64,000 bases of DNA, taken from positions 124,001-188,000 of the forward strand of contig FLQS01000023.1 of the NCBI GenBank assembly GCA_900078375.1, given 5' to 3'. Below the pieces are notes generated by a model. The model did not search any database. It was given only the letters and a program-made list of their open reading frames with translations, and was not told the origin of the DNA. A program made the translations under genes and the position numbers. The stretch comes from an uncultured Mycobacterium sp. (GTDB lineage Bacteria; Actinomycetota; Actinomycetes; Mycobacteriales; Mycobacteriaceae). Positions 45,269-56,107 of the stretch are shown in pieces; positions within the stretch are counted from its first letter, which is position 1; each line of letters begins with the position of its first letter.

Positions 45269-46000
45269 CTAGCCGCGAATCTCCGCGCCGGCGCCGACCG
45301 GCTGCTGCAGTTGGGCGCTTTTCAGCAGTCGCTCCAGCGCTTCCTCGACTTCGGCTTTCCAGCCCAGCCCCTTGTCCAGCTCCAGCCGCAACCGCGGGAA
45401 ATACCGATGCGGGGCGACGACCGTGAATCCCGCGTCGAGCAGGAAGTCGGCACCGATCATGCACTGGTCGAAGGAGCAGTCCCCCAGCACTTCGATGGCC
45501 GGCCGCAGCTCGGGATCAGCGGTCTCGAGGTCGAGCAGTTCGGTGGCATCGGCGGTGCGGCCGAATGCCTCCAGTGCCCGCACACCGCGGCGGACGAGCT
45601 CGCTCACCACTTGACTGATCAACGAATGCGTCAGCCCGTCGGTCTGCCCGGGCTCGATACCCATCGACGTCAGCAAGACGGCATCCGCGCTGACCGGTCC
45701 GGTCGGGAAGCGCTGCGCGCGCGGCACCGCACGCGGCGGCGCATAGAGGACGTAGCCGAGGCACGGCTCCTCGTCATCGGACTCGGATCCTTCGGCGGGC
45801 GTCTTACTGGCGACCTGACCGCACGAACCCCACTCCAGCATGACCATCGACAGCCACGCTTCCTTCTCGAACTCGGGGTCGGCAAGGTAGCCACCGGCAC
45901 CAAGCGTCCCGGGGTCGAGTTCCCAGAACACACACCGACGGGCGTGCTTCGGTAATTGCTCGAACGCCTCGAGCCGCAGCGGCATGATGCGAACGGACAC
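45269..46000 (-). CDS. Acetyltransferase-like conserved protein (Rv3916c orthologue)
   Basis: The 243-residue protein matches the mycobacterial Rv3916c type. The central part (about 60-190: C-L-G-Y-V-L-Y-A-P-P, L-L-T-S-M-G-I, L-I-S-Q-V-V-S-E-L-V-R-R-G-V-R-A-L-E-A-F-G) has the strand-helix pattern of a GNAT acetyltransferase, but the acetyl-CoA loop is not clear-cut. It converges on cwlM with 4 bp between stops. Function unknown. Confidence 0.7.
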   Translation of the reverse strand: MSVRIMPLRLEAFEQLPKHARRCVFWELDPGTLGAGGYLADPEFEKEAWLSMVMLEWGSCGQVASKTPAEGSESDDEEPCLGYVLYAPPRAVPRAQRFPTGPVSADAVLLTSMGIEPGQTDGLTHSLISQVVSELVRRGVRALEAFGRTADATELLDLETADPELRPAIEVLGDCSFDQCMIGADFLLDAGFTVVAPHRYFPRLRLELDKGLGWKAEVEEALERLLKSAQLQQPVGAGAEIRG

Positions 46001-46228
46001 TAGCCTCCCCGGCTTTCACGCGGTGCAAATGTGCACGACAGCCCCTTCAGGATAGGAGAGCCGACACCGAACGTGCCAGTAGTGGCCGAGCAACTGAATC
46101 CTCGGCCTTCTGGGGGCGAAACCTGTTGGCGCACTGTGCGATTCCTCGCTTCACGGGCTCGGTAGCGAACGTCAATCGGCGCTGGCGTCACTGTGACGGA
46201 ACTGGCTGGTATTGCGACACCCGGCTTT
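46001..46228. other. Rv3916c-parB intergenic region with small palindrome
   Basis: This 228-bp gap holds no gene I can support. A perfect CGTCAC-t-GTGACG palindrome lies at 46186-46198, 31 bp past the parB stop. It could be a hairpin terminating parB transcripts or a protein site; no T-run follows on the minus strand. Confidence 0.3.
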
Positions 46229-47200
46229 TCAGCCTCCTGGCCGGTTCATCATGTCCACGATGCGCTGCAAATCGTCGACCGACCCGAACTCGACGACGAT
46301 CTTGCCCTTGCGCTTCCCGAGGCTCACCGTGACCCGGGTGTCGAAGGTGCTCGAGAGCCGTTCGGCCACATCTTGGAGCCCGGGCATCTGGATCGGCTTG
46401 CGGCGCGGCGCGGTGGGCGCCTTGGCGTCCGACCGATTGGCGAGGGTGACCGCCTCCTCCGTGGCCCGCACCGACAATCCCTCGGCGATGATGCGCGCGG
46501 CCAACTCTTCCTGAGCCTCCGGGCCGGCTTCGAGGGAGAGCAGCGCCCGAGCATGCCCCGCCGACAGCACGCCGGCGGCCACCCGGCGCTGGACCGCGAT
46601 TGGCAACCGGAGCAATCGGATCATGTTGGAGATCACCGGACGCGAACGCCCGATCTTGGCTGCCAGTTCGTCGTGGGTGACGTCGAACTCTTCGAGCAAC
46701 TGTTGGTAGGCCGCCGCCTCTTCCAACGGATTGAGCTGAACCCGGTGGATGTTCTCCAGCAGTGCGTCCCGCAAAAGGTTGTCCTCGGCGGTCTCCCGCA
46801 CGATCGCCGGGATGGTCGCCAACCCGGCCTTCTGGGCGGCGCGCCAGCGCCGCTCCCCCATCACCAGTTGATAGCGGCTCGGCGCTCCGGTTGTGGCGTC
46901 CGCAACTGAGCGCACGACGATCGGCTGCATGAGCCCGAACTCGCGGATCGAGTGCACCAGTTCGGCGAGCGCTTCTTCATCAAAGACCTGGCGGGGCTGG
47001 CGCGGGTTGGGCTCGATGGCCGACGGATCGATCTCGCGGTAGACCGCCCCCACGCCGTCGACATTCAGGGGGGCACCGCCGATCACGACATCGGCCGCCG
47101 CGTCGCCCAACCGCGGGCCGCCGTCGGCCGGTCCGGTCGGGATGAGCGACGCCAGGCCGCGGCCGAGGCCGCCCTTTTTCTTCGATGACGGCTGGGTCAT
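46229..47200 (-). CDS. parB: Chromosome-partitioning protein ParB
   Basis: The 323-residue CTP-dependent clamp binds parS and loads condensin. It has the N-terminal L-G-R-G-L-A-S-L-I ParA-contact segment. The CTPase fold has P-N-P-R-Q-P-R, G-E-R-R-W-R-A (about 113-119) and E-N-I-H-R. An HTH domain carries [15 protein letters not shown], and a C-terminal dimerisation domain follows. It starts 13 nt after the parA stop. Confidence 0.97.
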   Translation of the reverse strand: MTQPSSKKKGGLGRGLASLIPTGPADGGPRLGDAAADVVIGGAPLNVDGVGAVYREIDPSAIEPNPRQPRQVFDEEALAELVHSIREFGLMQPIVVRSVADATTGAPSRYQLVMGERRWRAAQKAGLATIPAIVRETAEDNLLRDALLENIHRVQLNPLEEAAAYQQLLEEFDVTHDELAAKIGRSRPVISNMIRLLRLPIAVQRRVAAGVLSAGHARALLSLEAGPEAQEELAARIIAEGLSVRATEEAVTLANRSDAKAPTAPRRKPIQMPGLQDVAERLSSTFDTRVTVSLGKRKGKIVVEFGSVDDLQRIVDMMNRPGG

Positions 47201-47213
47201 TACTGTGCCTCCA

Positions 47214-48886
<1,673 letters not shown>

Positions 48887-48887
48887 C

Positions 48888-48899
48888 TACATCGATGTA
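48888..48899. promoter_or_regulatory. 12-bp palindrome between jag and rsmG
   Basis: TACATCGATGTA is perfectly symmetrical and sits in the 46-bp gap between the jag stop and the rsmG start. It could be a protein-binding site for an internal promoter of rsmG-parA-parB. No -35/-10 pair is obvious. Confidence 0.3.
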
Positions 48900-48902
48900 A
48901 CT

Positions 48903-49463
48903 TCAGCCCTTCAGCACGACGACGCGACGCGAGGGCTCCACGCCTTCGCTCTCGCTGTGCACACCGTCGACACCCGCAACGGCGTCGTGCACGATCTTGC
49001 GCTCGAACGGCGTCATCGGTGCCAACTCTTCACGTTCGCCAGTCTCCAGCACGCGGCGGGCCACCTTGTCGCCCAGCGCGCTCAGCTCTTCCCGGCGACG
49101 GCGGCGCCAGTTCGCGATGTCCAGCATCAGCCGGCTGCGCTCGCCCGTCTTCTGGTGCACGGCCAACCGGGTCAGCTCTTGTAGCGCGTCGAGGATCTCA
49201 CCCTTGCGGCCTACCAACTTCGACAGATCTTCGCCACCGTCGATGCTCACAATCGCGCGGTTCCCTTCGACATCGAGGTCGATGTCGCCGTCGAAGTCGA
49301 GCAGGTCGAGCAACTCCTCCAAGTAGTCGCCCGCGATCTCGCCCTCGGCGACGAGACGGTCTTCCAGGTCCTCGCCCTTGTCGACGCTGTCGTCCACGCT
49401 GTCGTCCACGCTTTGCTCGACTGCGTCGGTTTCAGTCACGTCAGTGGTATCGGCTTCCGCCAT
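48903..49463 (-). CDS. jag: Jag/KhpB-like RNA-binding protein (Rv3920c orthologue)
   Basis: The 186-residue protein has an acidic N-terminus (about 1-45), a KH-like domain with V-G-R-K-G-E-I-L-D-A-L-Q-E-L, and a C-terminal R3H domain (R-R-V-L-E-T-G-E-R-E, P-M-T-P-F-E-R-K-I-V-H). The family binds RNA and influences cell division and envelope in Gram-positives. The ATG at 49463 follows GGGAGAG. A 12-bp tandem repeat near the N-terminus encodes repeated V-D-D-S. It lies directly after yidC. Confidence 0.92.
   Translation of the reverse strand: MAEADTTDVTETDAVEQSVDDSVDDSVDKGEDLEDRLVAEGEIAGDYLEELLDLLDFDGDIDLDVEGNRAIVSIDGGEDLSKLVGRKGEILDALQELTRLAVHQKTGERSRLMLDIANWRRRRREELSALGDKVARRVLETGEREELAPMTPFERKIVHDAVAGVDGVHSESEGVEPSRRVVVLKG
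49380..49412. repeat. 12-bp tandem repeat inside jag
   Basis: GTCGTCCACGCT occurs twice in tandem (49389-49400 and 49401-49412), preceded by a shortened copy. It encodes V-D-D-S repeats in the acidic N-terminus of Jag. Copy number may vary between strains without breaking the frame. Confidence 0.7.
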
Positions 49464-49497
49464 GTGTCTCTCCCTCTTTCGCCGGAGCAATCTCCGG

Positions 49498-50589
49498 TCA
49501 ACGCCTACGTTTCTTGGGCCGCGCCCCCGGGCGCGGGGTACGGCTGGTCGTGCCGCCGTCGGCCGGTCTCCCCGATCCGGAATCGGTGTCGGTGTCCGTG
49601 TCGGCCAAATCGGCGATGTCTGTCGAGTCATCGGCGTCGTCGGCTGCCGAGCCATTCGTGACTGCCGGCGCACTCTTCTTTGGCTTGGTCGGCTTGACGC
49701 CCGGCGCCGGTGCGTTCGCCGCACGGCGAGCCAGCGCCTCTTCCTTCTTCGCTTCTTCTTCCTTCTCGATCCTGCCGAACACATAGTGCTGCTGACCGAA
49801 GGTCCAGATGTTGTTGGACACCCAGTAGATGATGATCGCGATCGGCAGGAACGGTCCGCCCACCACGACGCCGAGCGGGAAGACGTACAGCGCAAGCTTG
49901 TTCATCATCGCGGTCTGCGGGTTGGCTGCCGCCTCCGCGCTCTGGCGTGCGACCGAGGCCCGGCTGTTGAAGTAGGTGGCGATACCGGCCAACAGCATCA
50001 GCGGAACGGAGACCCCGATGACCGCGGCCCGGCTGAATTCGGTGAAGGCGTCCAGACCGGTGTGCTGGGTCATGAAGGCGCCGATGGGTGCGCCGAACAG
50101 ATTGGCGTCCAAGAAGTGGCCGACGTCGTCGGGGTTGAAGACGTAGTTTCCGGTGGCCCGGTTTTCGGCGACGGTCAGGTGCGGCTGACCCCAGCCGCCG
50201 GTGGTCCGGTTGAACGAACGCAGCACGTGATACAGACCGAGGAACACCGGGATCTGAGCCAGCATCGGCAGACAGCCGAGGATCGGGTTGAACCCGTGCT
50301 CCTTCTGCAGCTTCTGCATCTCCAGCGCCATCCGCTGGCGATCCTTGCCGTACTTCTTCTGCAGTGCCTTGATCTGCGGCTGCAACTCCTGCATCTGCCG
50401 CGTGGTGCGGATCTGGCGGACGAACGGCTTGTAGAGCAGCGCGCGCAGGCTGAACACCAGGAACATCACCGACAGCGCCCAGGCGAAGAAGTTCGTGGGG
50501 CCGAGGAAAGAGGCGAACAGCTTGTACCAGAGCCACATGATGCCCGACACCGGGTAATAGATGACGTCCAGGCTGAACCAATTAAACAT
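49498..50589 (-). CDS. yidC: Membrane protein insertase YidC
   Basis: The 363-residue insertase places proteins in the inner membrane with or without SecYEG. It starts [15 protein letters not shown], which includes the first helix. It has the cytoplasmic helical hairpin ([11 protein letters not shown]), the conserved [16 protein letters not shown], five core helices and a long Lys/Ala and acidic tail. AGGAG precedes the ATG at 50589, which lies inside the end of yidD. Confidence 0.95.
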   Translation of the reverse strand: MFNWFSLDVIYYPVSGIMWLWYKLFASFLGPTNFFAWALSVMFLVFSLRALLYKPFVRQIRTTRQMQELQPQIKALQKKYGKDRQRMALEMQKLQKEHGFNPILGCLPMLAQIPVFLGLYHVLRSFNRTTGGWGQPHLTVAENRATGNYVFNPDDVGHFLDANLFGAPIGAFMTQHTGLDAFTEFSRAAVIGVSVPLMLLAGIATYFNSRASVARQSAEAAANPQTAMMNKLALYVFPLGVVVGGPFLPIAIIIYWVSNNIWTFGQQHYVFGRIEKEEEAKKEEALARRAANAPAPGVKPTKPKKSAPAVTNGSAADDADDSTDIADLADTDTDTDSGSGRPADGGTTSRTPRPGARPKKRRR

Positions 50590-50863
50590 GCATGCTCCTG
50601 CTGTCGAATTCGACATCGGCCCCGGGCGCCTGCGGGCACCGCTCGGGTATTGGATCCCATCCTCCCCGATGCCACGGCCCGCACTTCCCGAGCCGGATCA
50701 CGGTCAGCCAACTTCCCCGGATCAAGCCGTACTCGGTCAGCGCATCCACGGCGTACTGACTACACGTCGGCGTGAAACGGCACGTCGGCAGCCGCAGCGG
50801 CGAGATGGTGTGGCGGTAGAGCTCGATGAAGAAGATCAGCGCCCGGACCGGAAGATGGCTCAC
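50582..50863 (-). CDS. yidD: Membrane protein insertion efficiency factor YidD
   Basis: The 93-residue protein has the YidD core Y-R-x-x-I-S-P, C-R-F-x-P-T-C-S-Q-Y-A, A-L-x-x-Y-G, R-L-x-K-C-x-P-W-H-x-G-G-W-D-P. It helps YidC insert proteins. It overlaps rnpA upstream (ATGA) and yidC downstream by 8 nt, the classical rpmH-rnpA-yidD-yidC order. Confidence 0.95.
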   Translation of the reverse strand: MSHLPVRALIFFIELYRHTISPLRLPTCRFTPTCSQYAVDALTEYGLIRGSWLTVIRLGKCGPWHRGGWDPIPERCPQAPGADVEFDSRSMHV

Positions 50864-51216
50864 CGCTTCTTCTCCATCAGATCGTGAGTGCGGCGAAGGC
50901 CGGTTCGCAGCTGTTGTTCCAGCCGAGCCGACAGCGCGTGCCGACTGGTGGGCAGCGCACGAATCACGACACGTTCGTCCGGGGTCAGCTCCGGTAAGAC
51001 GGATCTAGCGACATGTCGTAGCCGACGAGACACCTGATGCCGTTGCACGGCATTGCCGACGGATTTAGCGACCACCAGACCGATCCGTGGTCCCCCATCG
51101 GTCTCGACCTCACGTCGTGCGTGCACGACGATATCCGGCTGCGCCGCTCGCACCCCGTGCTTGATGGTGGCGCCGAACTCCGCAGACCGTGTCATCCGGA
51201 ACTGAGCCGGGAGCAC
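50860..51216 (-). CDS. rnpA: Ribonuclease P protein component
   Basis: The 118-residue protein assists RNase P RNA in 5' maturation of tRNAs. It shows R-M-T-R-S-A-E-F near the N-terminus and the RNR-motif region [18 protein letters not shown], in the mycobacterial variant. The GTG at 51216 starts 18 nt after the rpmH stop, so they are one transcript. Confidence 0.94.
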   Translation of the reverse strand: MLPAQFRMTRSAEFGATIKHGVRAAQPDIVVHARREVETDGGPRIGLVVAKSVGNAVQRHQVSRRLRHVARSVLPELTPDERVVIRALPTSRHALSARLEQQLRTGLRRTHDLMEKKR

Positions 51217-51234
51217 GCTGCCTGATCTCGTGGA

Positions 51235-51378
51235 TCAGGCAGTCAGTGAACGACGACCCTTGCGCCGCCGGCCCGTCACGATTGCGCGCCCGGCACGGGT
51301 GCGCATCCGCAGACGGAAGCCATGAACCCGCGCCCGGCGCCGGTTGTTCGGCTGGAAGGTCCGCTTGCCCTTGGCCAC
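51235..51378 (-). CDS. rpmH: 50S ribosomal protein L34
   Basis: The 47-residue L34 begins (GTG) [16 protein letters not shown] and ends [15 protein letters not shown] precedes the GTG at 51378. It heads the operon running leftward through rnpA, yidD and yidC, driven by the promoter at 51541-51569. Confidence 0.97.
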
Positions 51379-51540
51379 GGCTATATCTCCTCGTCGTATG
51401 GCGGTCGCTGTCCGGTGTACACGCTTGCGTGTGTACATCGGCGTTCGCGACTGCCGTTGGTAAGCTCTGGTCTCGCTCGTAACCGGCGCGGTCCCGAAAC
51501 CCGGTCGCAGCCGTATCGCCAACGTATGGGCGACTGTTCG

Positions 51541-51569
51541 AGGGTACTGACCTCACTTCCCCTGGTCAA
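51541..51569 (-). promoter_or_regulatory. SigA-type promoter of the rpmH operon
   Basis: On the minus strand TTGACC (51564-51569) and TACCCT (51541-51546) are separated by exactly 17 bp. The start would be near 51534, giving a leader of about 156 nt before rpmH. This is the best consensus promoter in the window. Confidence 0.7.
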
Positions 51570-51628
51570 ACCGCCTTGTCGTGCCGTCGATCACCGCACG
51601 GATCCTCAGGGATCAGCAGGACCACGGC

Positions 51629-51655
51629 ACAGCCAGCACAGCCAGCACTGCCAGC
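51629..51655. repeat. Three tandem 9-bp repeats in the rpmH-dnaA region
   Basis: ACAGCCAGC, ACAGCCAGC and ACTGCCAGC follow one another without gaps. Short directly repeated 9-mers next to an origin recall iterons, but the sequence is not a DnaA box. It may be slippage-derived. Confidence 0.55.
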
Positions 51656-51873
51656 CCGCGCGCCGTTATACCAACGTGATCAGAATGTTGCAGAACGGTT
51701 GGCACCCGCCCCGAAAACTGTTAACTTCTGCCAAGCCGCTTCAGCACGAGGCGGCACGCCACTCAACCAGCGGGGGCACAGGCCGGCGGAAGTCCAGTAC
51801 GACACCGAATTGCTCGGATTAACTGCCGGCCGCAGTTCCTGCGCCGATATGCTGCGAGACGAGGACGACTGTC

Positions 51874-51905
51874 CTGTCCACACCTGTGGATAACTATGTG
51901 GACAG
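51874..51905. promoter_or_regulatory. DnaA-box cluster upstream of dnaA
   Basis: CTGTCCACA (51874-51882), TGTGGATAA (51885-51893, the complement of TTATCCACA) and TGTGGACAG (51897-51905) lie 2-3 bp apart. They sit 30-60 bp before the dnaA -10 region, consistent with DnaA autoregulation and origin function. Confidence 0.8.
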
Positions 51906-51975
51906 ATTTGTCGTCGTCTCCTTTGCTTTTGTGTACTAGATGGAATTTGCCCGATCGGACCAGGGGGATCTGTCG

Positions 51976-53478
51976 TTGACCGAAGATCCCGGTTCAGCGT
52001 TCGCCACGGTGTGGAGCTCGGTCGTTGCCGAACTCAACGGCGACGGAACTGCGGACTCACGCCTCAGTAATGGCACTGGTGGCGATGCACCGCTGACTCC
52101 ACAACAACGCGCCTGGCTCAAGCTGGTCCAGCCGCTCACGATCGCCGAAGGCTTCGCGCTGCTGTCGGTGCCGAGCAGTTTCGTCCAGAACGAGATCGAA
52201 CGGCATCTGCGAACCCAGATCGTCGACGCACTCAGCCGCCGGCTGGGACAGCGGGTCGAGCTCGGGGTGCGAATCGCCCCGCCCGATCTCGAAGACCCCG
52301 AGGACACCGCGGCACCGGAGGTGCCGGCCGTGGACCTCGAACTCGACGAAGTCGACGAAGATCGCGAAGCATTGGCCAGCGCGCACGAAACCTGGCCCAG
52401 CTATTTCATCGAACGGCCGCGCAGCAATACCTCCGCCGAGACGCCCGGCACGAGCCTCAACCGGCGGTACACCTTTGACACCTTCGTCATCGGAGCCTCC
52501 AACCGATTCGCGCACGCAGCCGCCTTGGCGATCGCCGAGGCCCCGGCCCGCGCGTACAACCCGTTATTCATCTGGGGTGAGTCCGGCCTGGGCAAGACAC
52601 ACCTGCTGCACGCGGCCGGCAATTACGCCCAACGGCTGTTCCCCGGCATGCGGGTGAAGTACGTCTCGACCGAAGAGTTCACCAACGACTTCATCAACTC
52701 ACTGCGCGACGACCGCAAGGTCGCGTTCAAACGCAGCTACCGCGACATCGACGTCCTGTTGGTCGATGACATCCAGTTCATCGAAGGCAAGGAAGGTATC
52801 CAGGAAGAGTTCTTCCATACCTTCAACACCCTGCACAACGCCAACAAGCAGATCGTCATCTCCTCCGATCGCCCGCCCAAACAGCTGGCCACCCTCGAAG
52901 ACCGGTTGCGGACCAGGTTCGAGTGGGGATTGATCACCGACGTCCAGCCGCCTGAGTTGGAAACCCGCATCGCCATCCTGCGCAAGAAGGCGCAGATGGA
53001 GCGGCTCGATGTTCCCGACGACGTTTTGGAACTCATCGCGAGCAGCATCGAGCGCAACATCCGCGAGCTCGAGGGCGCGCTGATCCGAGTTACCGCCTTC
53101 GCGTCGCTGAACAAGACGCCGATCGACAAGGCCCTCGCCGAGATCGTGTTGCGCGATCTCATCGCCGACGCCGGCACAATGCAGATCAGCACCTCAGTCA
53201 TCATGGCCGCGACAGCCGAGTACTTCGACACCACGCTCGAGGAATTACGGGGCCCGGGCAAGACCAGGGCGCTGGCTCAGTCTCGGCAGATCGCCATGTA
53301 CCTGTGCCGTGAACTCACCGATCTCTCGCTGCCCAAGATCGGCCAGGCCTTCGGCCGCGACCACACCACGGTCATGTACGCCGAGAAGAAGATTCGCGGC
53401 GAAATGGCACATCGGCGTGAGGTCTTCGATCATGTCAAGGAACTCACCACACGGATTCGTCAGCGTTCCAAGCGCTGA
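51976..53478 (+). CDS. dnaA: Chromosomal replication initiator DnaA
   Basis: The 500-residue AAA+ initiator binds DnaA boxes and opens the origin. Domain I covers residues 1-90, followed by a variable acidic linker. The AAA+ domain has [10 protein letters not shown] and L-L-V-D-D-I-Q-F. Domain IV has the signature [16 protein letters not shown] chose TTG 51976 because T-E-D-P-G-S aligns with the M. tuberculosis start, GGGGGAT lies upstream, and the -10 sits too close to the ATG at 51940. Confidence 0.96.
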   Translation: MTEDPGSAFATVWSSVVAELNGDGTADSRLSNGTGGDAPLTPQQRAWLKLVQPLTIAEGFALLSVPSSFVQNEIERHLRTQIVDALSRRLGQRVELGVRIAPPDLEDPEDTAAPEVPAVDLELDEVDEDREALASAHETWPSYFIERPRSNTSAETPGTSLNRRYTFDTFVIGASNRFAHAAALAIAEAPARAYNPLFIWGESGLGKTHLLHAAGNYAQRLFPGMRVKYVSTEEFTNDFINSLRDDRKVAFKRSYRDIDVLLVDDIQFIEGKEGIQEEFFHTFNTLHNANKQIVISSDRPPKQLATLEDRLRTRFEWGLITDVQPPELETRIAILRKKAQMERLDVPDDVLELIASSIERNIRELEGALIRVTAFASLNKTPIDKALAEIVLRDLIADAGTMQISTSVIMAATAEYFDTTLEELRGPGKTRALAQSRQIAMYLCRELTDLSLPKIGQAFGRDHTTVMYAEKKIRGEMAHRREVFDHVKELTTRIRQRSKR

Positions 53479-53982
53479 AATCCCACTTTTCCTGTCATCT
53501 GCGGCAAAAAACTTTGGTCACTGTCGTACCAGTGGTCACACCTTTGGCCTGTGTAAACGGCTGTGGACAACTCCTGGCAACTCCGCCGAAGCACCGGAAT
53601 GACAATGAACAACCCGCCGCTGTGCACACGCGTCCTGTGATTCACCGCCGGTCATCCACAACTGATGCACATACCGGCACCACACCCGAGCAGGGCATCG
53701 ACCGTCCCGTCCACAGGTTGCACAGGCCCTATTACTGTTGCTGTTATCTATCTTCCAATTTCCTCTTTGAAGACAGGCTTGGGGAGTACCGGGTTCACCG
53801 GCCGTCGGCCTCGGCCTGGCGCTGCTCTTGTCACCCCGATCGATTAGCTTTCAAGATGGCGTCCGACGCTCTACGGTTGTTCTTCTGACTGCCGTGCTGC
53901 GGCTGTCACTCACAGATCACGCTCACCGCTGCTCGTCAGGGGTGGACGCTGGGTCGGGGTTATTTGGTGATGAAGGGACTGG
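53479..53982. other. oriC: oriC: dnaA-dnaN intergenic region
   Basis: This 504-bp gene-free region is the functional origin in mycobacteria. TGTGGACAA (53562-53570) is the complement of the consensus TTGTCCACA. Weaker boxes are GTGTGCACA-like (53621), TCATCCACA (53652-53660), TGATGCACA (53663) and CCGTCCACA (53707-53715). An AT-rich stretch (about 53727-53775) is the likely unwinding element. The rightward end holds the dnaN leader, with GAAGGGA before the GTG. Confidence 0.85.
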
Positions 53983-55176
53983 GTGCACGTGGCAACTACG
54001 ACGGTTGGCTCCGACTTGAAGTTCCGCCTGGTGCGGGAGGACTTCGCCGATGCGGTGGCCTGGGTTGCCCGTAATCTTCCGAGCCGTCCGACGGTGCCAG
54101 TGCTGGCCGGAGTGTTGCTCACCGGCTCTGACGAGGGTCTGATGATCTCCGGCTTCGACTACGAAGTCTCGACCGAGGTGCGTGTTCCTGCTGAAATAGC
54201 TTCTCCGGGAAGCGTTTTGGTGTCCGGCCGGTTGTTGTCCGATATCACCAGAGCGTTGCCGGCCAAGCCGGTGGATGTCAGCGTGGAGGGCACCAGGGTG
54301 TCGCTGACGTGCGGTAATGCCCGATTCTCACTGCCCACCATGGCGGTCGAGGATTACCCGGCGCTGCCGGAGTTGCCTGAGGAAACCGGTGTCGTCTCGG
54401 CTGATCTGTTCGGCGAGGCGATCGGTCAGGTCGCCGTGGCTGCCGGGCGCGATGACACGCTGCCGATGCTGACCGGTATCCGGGTGGAGATTTCCGGTGA
54501 GGCAGTCGTTTTGGCTGCCACCGACAGGTTCCGGTTGGCGGTGCGTGAGCTGACGTGGGCGACGTCCTCGCCGAACCTGGAGGCTGCGGTGCTGGTGCCG
54601 GCCAAGACGTTGGCCGAGGCCGCGAAAGCCGGGACCTCGGGTGCCGAGGTTCATTTGGCGCTCGGTGCGGGGTCGGTGGTGGGTAAAGAAGGTCTGCTGG
54701 GAATCCGCAGCGGCGGCAAGCGCAGTACCACGCGTCTGCTTGATGCCGAGTTCCCGAAATTCCGGCAGCTGCTGCCGGCCGAGCACACGGCGGTAGCGAC
54801 CATCGGGGTCGCCGAACTGACCGACGCGATCAAGCGTGTTGCGCTGGTCGCCGATCGTGGCGCTCAGGTGCGGATGGAATTCACCGATGGCGTGCTGCAT
54901 CTGTCGGCCGGTGCCGATGACGTCGGCCGCGCCGAAGAGGACCTGCCGGTTGACTTCGCGGGTGAACCGCTCACGATCGCGTTCAACCCGACCTACCTGA
55001 CCGACGGACTTAGCTCGCTGCATTCCGACCGAGTGACATTCGGTTTCACCACGCCGAGCCGGCCCGCGGTGCTGCGGCCGGCGAATGGTGATGAACAGGT
55101 AGAAGGCACCGGGCCGTTCCCCGCCGTTCAGACCGACTACGTATATCTGTTGATGCCGGTCCGGCTACCCGGTTAA
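53983..55176 (+). CDS. dnaN: DNA polymerase III sliding clamp (beta subunit)
   Basis: The 397-residue clamp has three similar domains. Recognisable are [12 protein letters not shown], the [12 protein letters not shown] segment, and the C-terminal [13 protein letters not shown] 53983 (then H-V-A-T-T-T) aligns with the M. tuberculosis start and has GAAGGGA 5-6 nt upstream; a GTG two codons later is the alternative. Confidence 0.97.
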   Translation: MHVATTTVGSDLKFRLVREDFADAVAWVARNLPSRPTVPVLAGVLLTGSDEGLMISGFDYEVSTEVRVPAEIASPGSVLVSGRLLSDITRALPAKPVDVSVEGTRVSLTCGNARFSLPTMAVEDYPALPELPEETGVVSADLFGEAIGQVAVAAGRDDTLPMLTGIRVEISGEAVVLAATDRFRLAVRELTWATSSPNLEAAVLVPAKTLAEAAKAGTSGAEVHLALGAGSVVGKEGLLGIRSGGKRSTTRLLDAEFPKFRQLLPAEHTAVATIGVAELTDAIKRVALVADRGAQVRMEFTDGVLHLSAGADDVGRAEEDLPVDFAGEPLTIAFNPTYLTDGLSSLHSDRVTFGFTTPSRPAVLRPANGDEQVEGTGPFPAVQTDYVYLLMPVRLPG

Positions 55177-55204
55177 CCCGGACCCCTGACCTAGAGAGGC
55201 ACAC

Positions 55205-56098
55205 ATGCAGTTGGGTTTGGTCGGTCTTGGAAAAATGGGCTTCAACATGCGCCAGCGGTTGCGTGACGGCGGACATGAAGTCATCGGGTTTGACCCAAGG
55301 CCTGAGGTGACGGACGTCCCGACGCTGGCTGGGTTGGCCGAGGCGCTCAGTGCCCCGCGCGTGGTTTGGGTCATGGTGCCGTCCGGCCCGATCACCGATG
55401 ACACCGTCAGCGAGCTGGCCGATGTTCTCAGCCCGGGCGATCTTGTCGTCGACGGTGGTAACTCCAAGTACACCGAGGACGGTCGGCACGCGGAACTCCT
55501 TGGGAAAAAAGGGATCTCATTCGTCGACGCGGGCGTGTCAGGCGGAATCTGGGGCTTGGCAGAAGGTTACGGCCTGATGGTGGGCGGCAGTGACGAGGAC
55601 ATCGCCCGGGTGATGCCGATCTTCGACACACTGCGCCCGCCCGGCGATCTTGCCGACGGGTTCGTCCACGCCGGTCCCGTCGGCGCGGGCCACTACGCGA
55701 AGATGGTGCACAACGGCATCGAATACGGGCTGATGATGGCCTACGCCGAAGGCTACGAATTGTTGGCCGCAGAACCATTGATCACCAACACCCAGGCCGT
55801 GATACAGGCCTGGACGAACGGCACGGTGGTGCGGTCGTGGCTGCAGCAGCTGTTGGCGAAAGCACTCAAGGAAGATCCGTCGTTCGACGCGATTTCGGGT
55901 TACACCGAGGATTCCGGTGAGGGCCGTTGGACGGTCGAAGAGGCGATCCGCCACCGGGTGCCGATGCCGGTGATCGCTGCGTCGCTGTTCGCGAGGTTCG
56001 CTTCACGGCAAGAGGATTCGCCGACGATGAAGGCAGTCTCCGCGCTGCGCAACCAGTTTGGTGGACACGCCGTCAAGCGGGTCTCGGTGTCGGGATAG
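55205..56098 (+). CDS. gnd: 6-phosphogluconate dehydrogenase, decarboxylating (short YqeC-type)
   Basis: The 297-residue enzyme oxidises 6-phosphogluconate to ribulose-5-phosphate. It has the N-terminal G-L-V-G-L-G-K-M-G Rossmann motif, V-D-A-G-V-S-G-G near 120, and the substrate site H-Y-A-K-M-V-H-N-G-I-E-Y with a catalytic lysine. It is the short, probably NAD-preferring form. Its place between dnaN and recF is typical of rapid growers and not of M. tuberculosis, as I recall. Confidence 0.95.
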   Translation: MQLGLVGLGKMGFNMRQRLRDGGHEVIGFDPRPEVTDVPTLAGLAEALSAPRVVWVMVPSGPITDDTVSELADVLSPGDLVVDGGNSKYTEDGRHAELLGKKGISFVDAGVSGGIWGLAEGYGLMVGGSDEDIARVMPIFDTLRPPGDLADGFVHAGPVGAGHYAKMVHNGIEYGLMMAYAEGYELLAAEPLITNTQAVIQAWTNGTVVRSWLQQLLAKALKEDPSFDAISGYTEDSGEGRWTVEEAIRHRVPMPVIAASLFARFASRQEDSPTMKAVSALRNQFGGHAVKRVSVSG

Positions 56099-56107
56099 CG
56101 AGGCCCG

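Larger units (their letters stand above)
51379..51975. other. rpmH-dnaA intergenic region (upstream origin half)
   Basis: This 597-bp stretch has no gene. It holds the leftward rpmH promoter, a 9-bp triple repeat (51629-51655) and three closely spaced DnaA boxes (51874-51905). A weak TACTAG -10 for dnaA lies at 51934-51939. Starting transcription there places the start downstream of the ATG at 51940 and supports the TTG start of dnaA. Confidence 0.7.

Noticed and set aside
46186..46198. CGTCAC-t-GTGACG as a regulatory operator
   Set aside because: It lies at the 3' side of parB between converging or tail regions, not in a promoter; a hairpin is the simpler reading, so no separate operator is claimed.
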